Positions 1 through 5,692 of a stretch of 33,710 nt of DNA are shown in pieces. Origin of the DNA: JBOGWA01 sp050693155 (lineage in GTDB: Bacteria > Actinomycetota > UBA4738 > CALAEC01); contig JBOGWA010000054.1 in assembly GCA_050693155.1 (NCBI GenBank), forward strand, positions 1-33,710. Reading direction: 5' to 3'. Below the pieces are notes generated by a model that was not told where the DNA came from, ran no database searches, and was given only the letters and a program-made list of their open reading frames with translations. Positions within the stretch are counted from its first letter, which is position 1. Each line of letters starts with the position of its first letter. Both the position numbers and the translations under genes were made by a program.

Positions 1-160
1 GGCCCCCAACCGACCCTCGGCGCAGTCGGTGACTCACCGAATCACGCTTGAGGGCGGACGAGACTTGCGCGGGCTTCGGAGCGAAACATCCCGCAAGGCG
101 ACCCCTGTTCCTGGGGTCGCCGAGGACGTTGAGCGGAGAACACCGCGCAGGCTCACCAGG
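1..160. repeat. Structured 161-bp repeat, copy 1 (possibly cut by window edge)
   Basis: This stretch is about 93% identical by eye, in the same orientation, to 2835-2995. It contains a 15-bp palindrome TCGGTGACTCACCGA (26-40) and a 9-bp perfect hairpin GGCGACCCC/GGGGTCGCC with a 7-nt loop (97-121). A further stem-loop built on GCGGG/CCCGC and CTTCG/CGAA lies at 69-94. An outer pairing TGCGCGG (66-72) with CCGCGCA (143-149) would enclose them. Read on the minus strand, the 9-bp hairpin lies about 85 nt past the parB stop, so it could act as a terminator or 3' UTR, although no T-tract follows. No coding potential is evident and I do not recognise the family. The copy may begin to the left of the window. 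Confidence 0.85.
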
Positions 161-180
161 TTGGGACAGGTCGAGGGGCG

Positions 181-201
181 GCGCCGGGCCCCAACCGATC
201 C
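181..201. repeat. Truncated head of a third repeat copy
   Basis: This 21-bp stretch matches 2830-2850, the left end of repeat copy 2, at 20 of 21 positions and in the same orientation. It stops at the parB stop codon (205-207). It suggests that repeat units were once in tandem and that one was eroded by the 3' end of parB. CCCAACC here can also pair with GGTTGGG at 159-165. Confidence 0.6.
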
Positions 202-204
202 CTG

Positions 205-1056
205 CTAGCTGGTGATTTGGGCGACGATGCGGTCGAGGTCGTCAGCCGAGCCGGCCTCGATCACGATCTTCCCGCTCTTCTTCCCCATCTGCACCCGGAC
301 CCTGGTTCCGAGGTAGTCGGTGAGCTGGTCCTCGACTTCGCCCCACCGCGGATCGCGTGAGGCGCCTCGCCGGCGGCGACGCGTGGTGGTTCCCTTCTGC
401 TCGACATAGGTTCTGACCACAACCTCGACCTGGCGCACCGACAGCGACTCGGCCACAACCCGCTGCGCGAGCCGCGTCTGCGCGTCGGCGTCGTCGAGGG
501 CGAGAAGGGCCCGAGCGTGCCCCGCCGAAAGCTTTCCCTCCGCAAGTAGCCGCTGGACTTCGGGCGGGAGCTGCAAAAGCCTGATCGTATTCGCGACGTG
601 CGAGCGCGAGAATCCCAGCCGCTCGGCGAGTGTCTCCTGGGAGACATCGAGGTCTTCGAGCAGCTCTTGGAAGGCGGCTGCCATCTCGAGCGGCGCGAGA
701 TCATCCCGATGGAGGTTCTCGATGAGCGCTTCTCGCAGCGTCTCGGCATCCTCAGTCTGCCGCACGATCGCGGGGATCGTGGCCAGACCGGCGATTTTGG
801 CCGCGCGAAGCCTCCGCTCGCCGGCGACGAGCTCGTATCCCCCATCCTCCCTGGGGCGCACGACGATCGGCTGGATGACGCCGACCTGCTGGATCGAGCG
901 CGCCAGGCCCGAGAGGGTTTCCTCGTCGAAATGGTCTCGTGGCTGCCTGGGATTGGCCTCGATGGCTGCCAGGGGGACCTCGATGAGGCCGCCCTCCTCC
1001 TCGGCGCCGGGGATGAGGGCAGAGAGCCCCCTCCCGAGTCCGGCTCGTCTGGTCAC
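205..1056 (-). CDS. parB: Chromosome-partitioning protein ParB (CTPase, DNA-binding)
   Basis: ParB binds parS, hydrolyses CTP and spreads as a clamp that ParA moves; it also recruits SMC. The 283-aa product starts MTRRAGLGRGLSALIPG, the usual ParA-stimulating N-terminus. It carries the CTP-binding GERRLRAA motif (about 79-86), the ENLHRDDL box (113-120) and a helix-turn-helix around 139-160. A basic linker (RRRRRG) precedes the C-terminal dimerisation domain. The start is GTG, preceded by a strong AAGGAGGGG ribosome-binding site inside the parA tail. The GTG shares four bases (GTGA) with the parA stop, so translation is coupled. Two matching parS sites lie 1.6-2 kb upstream on the same strand. 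Confidence 0.97.
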   Translation of the reverse strand: MTRRAGLGRGLSALIPGAEEEGGLIEVPLAAIEANPRQPRDHFDEETLSGLARSIQQVGVIQPIVVRPREDGGYELVAGERRLRAAKIAGLATIPAIVRQTEDAETLREALIENLHRDDLAPLEMAAAFQELLEDLDVSQETLAERLGFSRSHVANTIRLLQLPPEVQRLLAEGKLSAGHARALLALDDADAQTRLAQRVVAESLSVRQVEVVVRTYVEQKGTTTRRRRRGASRDPRWGEVEDQLTDYLGTRVRVQMGKKSGKIVIEAGSADDLDRIVAQITS

Positions 1057-2042
1057 GTGCCCCCTCCTTCGCTAAGCTGCTCGTCCCCTGTGCTCACGAT
1101 CGGGTCGGCCGTTCCACCTTGCGCTCCCCCCTCGTCTCGAATCACGGCCGGCAGATCTTCCTCAGGCAGCGGCCCTGATGGAAGGGGGCGCACGAGAACC
1201 TCATCGGCCAGTCGTTCATAGGCACGAGCACCCTTCGATCGAGGCTCGTACGCGTTGATTGGCTGGCCATAGCTCGGCGCTTCAGACAGCCGGATGCTCC
1301 GCGGTATGATGTTATCGTACACAAGCTCTCCGAAATACCTGCGGACCTCCGAGGCGACTTGCTCCGAGAGCTTCGTTCGGGGGTTGTACATGGTCAGCAC
1401 GATCCCGGACAGGCGCAGCCGAGGGTTCAGATTCTGCTGAACGAGACGCACGTTTCGCAGCAGCTGGCCGAGGCCCTCAAGCGCGTAGTACTCACATTGG
1501 ATCGGAACGAGGAGCTCATCCGCGGCCACGAGGCCGTTCACGGTGAGAAGGCCAAGCGACGGGGGGCAGTCGAGAAGCACGAAGTCGTAGCGCTGCCTGA
1601 CGTCGCGGATCACGGATCCGAGCCGTGTTTCGCGAGAGAACTGACTAACGAGCTCGATCTCGGCGCCGGCCAGATCGATTGACGACGGGATGACCCAGAG
1701 GCTATCGGTTGACGTTTCGAGGATCGCCCGTTCAGGTGCGACCCCGGTCGTAAGCAGGTCGTAGGTCGTCACCTTTCGCTGCTCGGGGCCGATCCCGAGT
1801 CCGGTCGAGGCGTTCCCCTGCGGGTCCAGGTCGACGACGAGGATTCTCCGGCCCCTCGCGGCCAGAGCCGCGCCGAGATTCACCGCGGTCGTGCTTTTTC
1901 CTACACCGCCCTTCTGATTCGCGATTGCGATAACGCGGGACCCCTGAGGAGCGATCCTCTCCTTTCCCAAACCCTCGACTTCGCCTTGAGGGTCTTCCGG
2001 TGGGGGGGTTTCCGCGGACGGCGAAGTCTCGTGCGAGCTCAC
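1053..2042 (-). CDS. parA: Chromosome-partitioning ATPase ParA (Soj)
   Basis: This is a MinD/ParA-family ATPase that binds DNA nonspecifically as an ATP dimer and is released by ParB. With the GTG start at 2042 the product is 329 aa. A Pro/Glu-rich N-terminal arm of about 35 residues precedes the deviant Walker A KGGVGKST (44-51), followed by DLDPQGN and the LDCPPSLG motif. The reading frame is open further upstream, but that part overlaps rsmG and looks non-coding. The GTG overlaps the rsmG stop as GTGA, and no strong Shine-Dalgarno sequence is visible, so I infer translational coupling from rsmG. parB follows with another 4-bp overlap. Confidence 0.95.
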   Translation of the reverse strand: MSSHETSPSAETPPPEDPQGEVEGLGKERIAPQGSRVIAIANQKGGVGKSTTAVNLGAALAARGRRILVVDLDPQGNASTGLGIGPEQRKVTTYDLLTTGVAPERAILETSTDSLWVIPSSIDLAGAEIELVSQFSRETRLGSVIRDVRQRYDFVLLDCPPSLGLLTVNGLVAADELLVPIQCEYYALEGLGQLLRNVRLVQQNLNPRLRLSGIVLTMYNPRTKLSEQVASEVRRYFGELVYDNIIPRSIRLSEAPSYGQPINAYEPRSKGARAYERLADEVLVRPLPSGPLPEEDLPAVIRDEGGAQGGTADPIVSTGDEQLSEGGGT

Positions 2043-2662
2043 GATGCCGTCATGATAACCAGCGGTGATCCGTTTGCAACAACCTCGACCTGCGCAGAGC
2101 GATCTCCTCTCTCCGCCGCGAGCCTGCCCTCCCGCACGGGATCCTTCATGGACGCACCGCCGAAATACACGAGCCGGCCGCCGGTCGAGAGAAGAGGAGC
2201 GGCCACGGGCCAGGTTCGGGAAAGCGGCGCGAAGGCCCGCGCAACGACGACGTCGGCCGGGTCCATGAGGTCCTGGACACGAGAAAGGACCGGTACGGCG
2301 TTCGAGAGACCAAGCGCCTCGACCGCATACTCGAGGAACGCCACGCGCCTGCGCCCAGAATCCACGAGGAAAAAGCGGCACTGGGGTCTGGCAATAGCGA
2401 GCACGATCCCCGGTAGGCCGGCCCCCGAGCCGAAGTCGTAGGCCGACGCATCCTCCGGCCCGAAGGCTTGGGCTGCCCGAAGGCTGTCCATCAGGTGTCG
2501 CTCGTAGATTCGCTTGGAGTCCGAACGGGAGATCAGACCAAGCGGAAGGCCCTTGGCCTCCAGGACCTCCTTGTACCTGCCGAGCGCGCGGATCTGAGCC
2601 CTGGACAGCGCCGAGCCAGCCTCGGAGGCGTCGGCGGCCACCGTCTCATCAGATGGAAACAC
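2039..2662 (-). CDS. rsmG: 16S rRNA (guanine-527-N7)-methyltransferase RsmG
   Basis: This is a SAM-dependent enzyme that methylates G527 in the 530 loop of 16S rRNA. The 207-aa product has the family ERHLMDSL motif (54-61), the SAM-binding DFGSGAGLPG (76-85) and an ARAFAPL segment resembling the family ARAVAPL. The start is uncertain: the GTG at 2662 has an AGGAG directly abutting it, which is too close to be ideal, and an in-frame GTG lies seven codons further on. parS site 1 lies 22 bp upstream of the GTG. It is the first gene of the coupled rsmG-parA-parB unit. Loss of RsmG in other bacteria gives low-level streptomycin resistance. Confidence 0.93.
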   Translation of the reverse strand: MFPSDETVAADASEAGSALSRAQIRALGRYKEVLEAKGLPLGLISRSDSKRIYERHLMDSLRAAQAFGPEDASAYDFGSGAGLPGIVLAIARPQCRFFLVDSGRRRVAFLEYAVEALGLSNAVPVLSRVQDLMDPADVVVARAFAPLSRTWPVAAPLLSTGGRLVYFGGASMKDPVREGRLAAERGDRSAQVEVVANGSPLVIMTAS

Positions 2663-2683
2663 TCCTGAAGCATACAGAGGAAG

Positions 2684-2699
2684 GGTTTCACGTGAAACG
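2684..2699. other. parS: parS site 1 (ParB-binding palindrome)
   Basis: The core GTTTCACGTGAAAC (2685-2698) is the perfect inner 14 bp of the bacterial parS consensus TGTTTCACGTGAAACA. It lies 22 bp upstream of the rsmG start and in the same region as parAB. Confidence 0.93.
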
Positions 2700-2772
2700 G
2701 TCCCCGTGCGGTGTGGCGAGTCGCCGAGCGCACGCGGACCGTTAACGGAGTCTGCGCCCCATCTCCCTTTCT

Positions 2773-2845
2773 GGTGGGGGCCGGCGGTGCCTACGTCGCT
2801 CCGCCATCTGAAAAGTCGCTCCTCCGGCAGCGCCGGCCCCCAACC
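2773..2845. repeat. Imperfect 19-bp inverted repeat between the parS sites
   Basis: The left arm at 2773-2791 (GGTGGGGGCCGGCGGTGCC) is the reverse complement of 2826-2845 except for one mismatch and one extra base. The loop is 34 nt. The right arm runs into the left edge of repeat copy 2. The function is not known; it could form a cruciform, or mark one end of the repeat element. Confidence 0.65.
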
Positions 2846-2995
2846 GATCCTTCGGCCCCAGTCGGTGAGTCACCGAATCACGCTTGAGGGCGGACGAGAC
2901 TGCGCGGGCTTCGGAGCGAAGCATCCCGCAAGGCGACCCCTGCTCCTGGGGTCGCCGAGGACGTTGAGCGGAGAGCCCCGCGCAGGCTCAGCAGG
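2835..2995. repeat. Structured 161-bp repeat, copy 2
   Basis: This is a near-identical partner of 1-160. It has the palindrome TCGGTGAGTCACCGA (2862-2876) with the centre base changed but both arms kept. The 9-bp hairpin GGCGACCCC/GGGGTCGCC lies at 2932-2956. GCTTCG/CGAAGC pairs perfectly around a GAG loop (2908-2922), and TGCGCGGG (2901-2908) pairs with CCCGCGCA (2977-2984). The differences from copy 1 leave most stems intact and add one pair to the outer stem. It lies in the 389-bp gap between jag and rsmG, between the two parS sites. No open frame is evident. Confidence 0.85.
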
Positions 2996-3023
2996 ACGGG
3001 AAAGGGTGCGTACTCAGTGGCGG

Positions 3024-3039
3024 TGTTTCACGTGAAACG
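3024..3039. other. parS: parS site 2 (ParB-binding palindrome)
   Basis: TGTTTCACGTGAAACG matches 15 of 16 positions of the parS consensus. It lies just past the jag stop and 340 bp from parS site 1, with the structured repeat between them. Confidence 0.95.
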
Positions 3040-3051
3040 GCGGGTCGAGAG

Positions 3052-3711
3052 CTAGCGCTTACTTTTTCGGATGACGACTCGGCGCTCTGGGTCTTCCCCC
3101 ATGCTGATCGTCTCGACGCCGCCGATTTCGGCCACGGTGTCGTGAACGACCTTCCTCTCAAACGAGCTCATCGGCTCGAGCTTCTGCTGCTTCCCAGTTC
3201 GTTTCACCGCCACGGCGACGTCACGGGCGCGCTCGGAGATCTTGGCCCGGCGCCTCTTTCGATAGTCCTCGATATCCAGCATTACCCGGCAGCGCTCCCC
3301 CGTCTTTCTCTGGACCGCCGTGCGGAGCAGCTCTTGAAGCGCGTCGAGCGTCTGCCCATGCTTTCCGATCAAGAGCGCCATGTCGCTTTCCTCGTCAATC
3401 CCGACGATGTCGACGTACATGACTCCATCGACCTCGTCGTAGTCGATCTCGGCCTTCACGTCCATGGCGTTGAGCAGCCCTTCGAGGAAGTCGGACGCCA
3501 ACTCCGCCTGCTCCTCAAGGGCCTCCTCGTCGGGGGCCTCCTCGCGAACCCGAACACGAACCACGGCATCCTGGGAGCGAAGCCCCAGGAGCCCCTTGGA
3601 GGGTTCGCGGAGGATCTCCACCTCGGCCTCTTGCTCGCTGACTCCTAGTTCCTCGAGCGCGGCCTCGATGGCCTCCTCAACGCTTGCGGCGCTTCTTTCG
3701 ACCTCTCGCAC
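3052..3711 (-). CDS. jag: Jag/KhpB-type RNA-binding protein (Jag_N, KH, R3H)
   Basis: This is a single-stranded RNA-binding protein encoded next to YidC in many bacteria; its relatives (KhpB/EloR) affect cell elongation. I chose the GTG at 3711, giving 219 aa, because the Jag_N domain (residues 1-50, including EPSKGLLGL) starts there and a GAGGA ribosome-binding site lies about 6 nt upstream. The frame stays open to 3873, but that part lies within yidC. The KH domain has IGKHGQTLDAL (from 115). The R3H domain has R186-x3-H190 in FERKVVHDTV. The gene overlaps the yidC tail by 35 bp, which implies coupled expression. The middle linker is very acidic (about 56-75). Confidence 0.93.
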   Translation of the reverse strand: MREVERSAASVEEAIEAALEELGVSEQEAEVEILREPSKGLLGLRSQDAVVRVRVREEAPDEEALEEQAELASDFLEGLLNAMDVKAEIDYDEVDGVMYVDIVGIDEESDMALLIGKHGQTLDALQELLRTAVQRKTGERCRVMLDIEDYRKRRRAKISERARDVAVAVKRTGKQQKLEPMSSFERKVVHDTVAEIGGVETISMGEDPERRVVIRKSKR

Positions 3712-4639
3712 GACGTCCTCGCTTGCGCTGGTATGGATGAACGCCTCCGGAGCCGGACTCCTCGCCGGCCACGAGTCCTGCCGAGGAAGCCGACTGCCCT
3801 TGAACCTCCCCGTCCCCTGATGACTTCTCGGCCGCCTCCCTTGGCTTCGCCATTCCAGAAGGAGCGCTTTCAACCCTCGACCTCAACATCACATATTGCT
3901 GACCGATCTGCCAACTGTTCGTGGTCACCCAATACACGAGCACCCCAGAGGAGATCGACAGGGAGATCAGACCGAGGAAGGCCGGCATGATCCGGCTCAT
4001 GAGCTTCATCTGAGCCTGCTGAGGGCTGGTGGCCTGCATCTGCTTCGTTTGGTACCAAGTGGTCGCGACGAGGAGGACAACGAGAAGGTAGTAGGGAATA
4101 GCGCCCAGGACGCCGTCGCCGCAGTTGATCGGCGGGGCTCCCGGAACGACCTCGAACAGACTACGGCCAGCCGACGTCGGAGTGCAGGCGAGATTCATGC
4201 TCAGGAAGTTCGCGGATCGGGCCTGGATGTCCGCCAGCAGCTGACTCCCGGCGGGAAGATGAGAAGTTCCCGGCAGCGATCCCATCGCCTCGGCGGCGTT
4301 TCGAAGGACCTGGAAGAGGGCGAAGAAGACCGGCAACTGAAGGAGCAGCGGGAGGCACCCCCCGAGCGGGTTCACCCGGTGCTCCTTGTAGATCTTCATC
4401 ATCTCTTCGTTGAGCTTCTGGCGGTCTCCCTTGTACTTCCGCTGGATCTCCTTGATCTGGGGTTGAACCTTCTGCATGGCGTGCATCGACCGCGTCTGCT
4501 TGATCGTGAGCGGCAGCAGGATCATCCGAACCGCGATCGTGAGAAGAACGATCGCGAAGCCGTAGCTCGGAATCAGGTTGTAGAAGAACGAGAGTATGGC
4601 CCCGAGGCCGTCGAGCAGGCCGTTCCATATCTCGGCCAT
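3677..4639 (-). CDS. yidC: Membrane protein insertase YidC/Oxa1
   Basis: YidC inserts and folds inner-membrane proteins, with or without SecYEG. The 320-aa product has the short Gram-positive/actinobacterial architecture, without the large periplasmic domain of proteobacteria. A hydrophobic N-terminal segment leads to the conserved cytoplasmic hairpin (TIKQTRSMHAMQKVQPQIKE) and NPLGGCLPLLLQLPVFFALF. The later membrane segments lie near 185-200 and 220-245 and end in SSGVLVYWVTTNSWQIGQQY. A very basic C-tail (RKRGRRARGRKKRRKR) fits ribosome contact. The ATG at 4639 lies 2 nt past the yidD stop. The gene's 3' end overlaps jag. Confidence 0.95.
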   Translation of the reverse strand: MAEIWNGLLDGLGAILSFFYNLIPSYGFAIVLLTIAVRMILLPLTIKQTRSMHAMQKVQPQIKEIQRKYKGDRQKLNEEMMKIYKEHRVNPLGGCLPLLLQLPVFFALFQVLRNAAEAMGSLPGTSHLPAGSQLLADIQARSANFLSMNLACTPTSAGRSLFEVVPGAPPINCGDGVLGAIPYYLLVVLLVATTWYQTKQMQATSPQQAQMKLMSRIMPAFLGLISLSISSGVLVYWVTTNSWQIGQQYVMLRSRVESAPSGMAKPREAAEKSSGDGEVQGQSASSAGLVAGEESGSGGVHPYQRKRGRRARGRKKRRKR

Positions 4640-4641
4640 GC

Positions 4642-4968
4642 TCAGGCCGCCTTCGTCCCTGAATCATGTATGACGTTATCATATCGCCGCTCCCGGTACC
4701 CCCACGTCCCCCGAGCCGGCGCCGGTTCGTATCCCCCAACAGACCACGGGTGACATCTGAGAAGGCGCCAGACCGCCAGAACGAGGCCCTTTGCCACCCC
4801 GTGAACCTTGACGGCTCCCTCCGCATAGGAGGAACACGTCGGGTAGAACCGGCACCTCGGTCCAAGAGCGGGCGAGACAACCCGCCGGTAGAGCGCGAGC
4901 AGTGCGAGGATGACGATCCGCGGCAGGAACCCCACTGCCGCGAAAATCCCACGGACGCGCGAGCTCAC
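4642..4968 (-). CDS. yidD: Membrane protein insertion efficiency factor YidD
   Basis: This is a small membrane-associated protein that helps YidC-dependent insertion. The GTG at 4968 gives 108 aa and shares GTGA with the rnpA stop. The frame is open upstream but there overlaps rnpA. Family motifs are CRFYPTCSSYA and RCHPWSVGGYEP, after a hydrophobic stretch (PRIVILALLALY). The C-terminal 25 residues beyond the core are poorly conserved. Confidence 0.93.
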   Translation of the reverse strand: MSSRVRGIFAAVGFLPRIVILALLALYRRVVSPALGPRCRFYPTCSSYAEGAVKVHGVAKGLVLAVWRLLRCHPWSVGGYEPAPARGTWGYRERRYDNVIHDSGTKAA

Positions 4969-5279
4969 GTGAGAACTCCTGCGCGCGTGAGCACCTTCGC
5001 CATCTCTTCGATCACGTCGGGCGTCTTGGCCCCCTCGATCTCTTTCGTTGCCACGAGGACGACTCGGTAGCCGGCTTCGACCTTTGGAAGCAACGCCCGC
5101 CAGGCCTCCCGGAGAACCCTGCGGGCTCGATTTCGCGACACCGCCCCGCCGATCCTTCGACCTGCGGTGCATGCGACGCGAGGCGGTCCCGTGCCGGTCG
5201 CCACGTACACTACCACCCGCCTCGAGCGGTGGCGGGCGCCGATCTGAACGACCTCGGAGATCTCCTGTGGGCTGCGCAG
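4965..5279 (-). CDS. rnpA: Ribonuclease P protein component RnpA, start uncertain
   Basis: This is the protein subunit that assists RNase P RNA in cutting 5' leaders from pre-tRNA. The RNR motif SRNRARRVLREAWR, the preceding GRRIGGAV strand and a late GYRVVLVA are clear. The first ordinary start codon is GTG at 5216, but it would remove the N-terminal helix: the homologous segment TLRSPQEISEVVQIGARHR is encoded just upstream. Between the rpmH stop (5385-5387) and 5216 there is no ATG, GTG or TTG in frame. The best candidate is CTG at 5279, which gives 104 aa. The frame is the same as that of rpmH. yidD follows with a 4-bp overlap. Confidence 0.85.
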   Translation of the reverse strand: MRSPQEISEVVQIGARHRSRRVVVYVATGTGPPRVACTAGRRIGGAVSRNRARRVLREAWRALLPKVEAGYRVVLVATKEIEGAKTPDVIEEMAKVLTRAGVLT

Positions 5280-5384
5280 GGTATCCGACCGGGGGCTAAC
5301 GCTCCGCTTGGGGTTCGGAACCGGGGGCTGGCCCGTTCGCGGCTCCGCTTCTTGAGCCCCCGGACCCCTGTCCGACCGGACCCC

Positions 5385-5519
5385 TTACGCGGTGAGCCGC
5401 GCGCGACCCTTCGCCCGCCTCCGGGAAATGATCGCGCGCCCGGCGCGAGTGCGCATGCGCGACCTGAATCCGTGTCGCCTCTTCCGGCGCCGATTGCTGG
5501 GCTGAAAGGTTCGTTTCAT
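5385..5519 (-). CDS. rpmH: 50S ribosomal protein L34
   Basis: This 44-residue, very basic protein begins MKRTFQPSNRRRKRRHGF and ends RRAKGRARLTA, matching L34 along its full length. The start is ATG at 5519 and the stop is TAA. It is the first gene of the rpmH-rnpA-yidD-yidC-jag unit and is transcribed away from dnaA, the usual arrangement at bacterial origins. Confidence 0.96.
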   Translation of the reverse strand: MKRTFQPSNRRRKRRHGFRSRMRTRAGRAIISRRRAKGRARLTA

Positions 5520-5535
5520 GGTCCTGAGGTCCCGG

Positions 5536-5541
5536 ATTATA
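5536..5541 (-). promoter_or_regulatory. Likely -10 box of the rpmH operon promoter
   Basis: A perfect TATAAT reads on the minus strand 17 nt upstream of the rpmH ATG. No good -35 box stands at the usual spacing. A 9-bp inverted repeat (5542-5562) directly abuts the -10 on its upstream side. Confidence 0.55.
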
Positions 5542-5562
5542 TCCGTCCGGACACCGGACGGA
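5542..5562. promoter_or_regulatory. Inverted repeat between divergent rpmH and dnaA promoters
   Basis: TCCGTCCGG-aca-CCGGACGGA is a perfect 9-bp inverted repeat with a 3-nt spacer. It occupies the spacer and -35 region of the presumed rpmH promoter, a natural operator position. The binding protein is unknown. Confidence 0.5.
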
Positions 5563-5573
5563 GTTTGTCGCTG

Positions 5574-5604
5574 TTGACAGCGAGGCGGGCGGCGCGCTTA
5601 TAAT
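5574..5604 (+). promoter_or_regulatory. dnaA promoter (TTGACA, 19-bp spacer, TATAAT)
   Basis: Perfect -35 TTGACA (5574-5579) and -10 TATAAT (5599-5604) hexamers are separated by a slightly long 19-bp spacer and point at dnaA. The -35 lies inside the inverted repeat CGCTGT-TG-ACAGCG (5569-5582), so a repressor bound there could block the promoter. Transcription would begin near 5611, leaving a leader of about 75 nt that carries DnaA-box-like sites. Confidence 0.7.
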
Positions 5605-5659
5605 CCTCCGCTTCACTTGGGGGCCGCCGTTTGGGCGGCCCCGCTGCACTTCCCCAGAA

Positions 5660-5692
5660 GTTTCCACACCTGTGGAGAACAACTGTGGGAAA
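5660..5692. promoter_or_regulatory. Cluster of degenerate DnaA boxes at the dnaA start
   Basis: Compared with TTATCCACA, there are GTTTCCACA at 5660-5668 (7/9, plus), TTCTCCACA at 5671-5679 (8/9, minus) and TTTCCCACA at 5684-5692 (7/9, minus). They surround the dnaA ribosome-binding site and start codon, so they could serve autoregulation or belong to an extended origin. Confidence 0.5.

Noticed and set aside
1..160. RNase P RNA, tmRNA, SRP RNA or a known riboswitch
   Set aside because: None of the signature sequences of these RNAs (such as the P4 elements of RNase P or the SRP GGAA tetraloop region) could be found in either repeat copy.
1..201. CRISPR array
   Set aside because: Only two full copies, 2.8 kb apart, with no regular spacing, short repeats or cas genes.
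2043..2381. Upstream extension of parA into rsmG
   Set aside because: The added residues are Arg/Gly-rich without homology to ParA, while the GTG at 2042 forms a clean 4-bp overlap with the rsmG stop.
5631..5684. TTG start for dnaA at 5631
   Set aside because: The added 18 residues are not DnaA-like, and the GTG at 5685 has a well-placed GGAGA ribosome-binding site.
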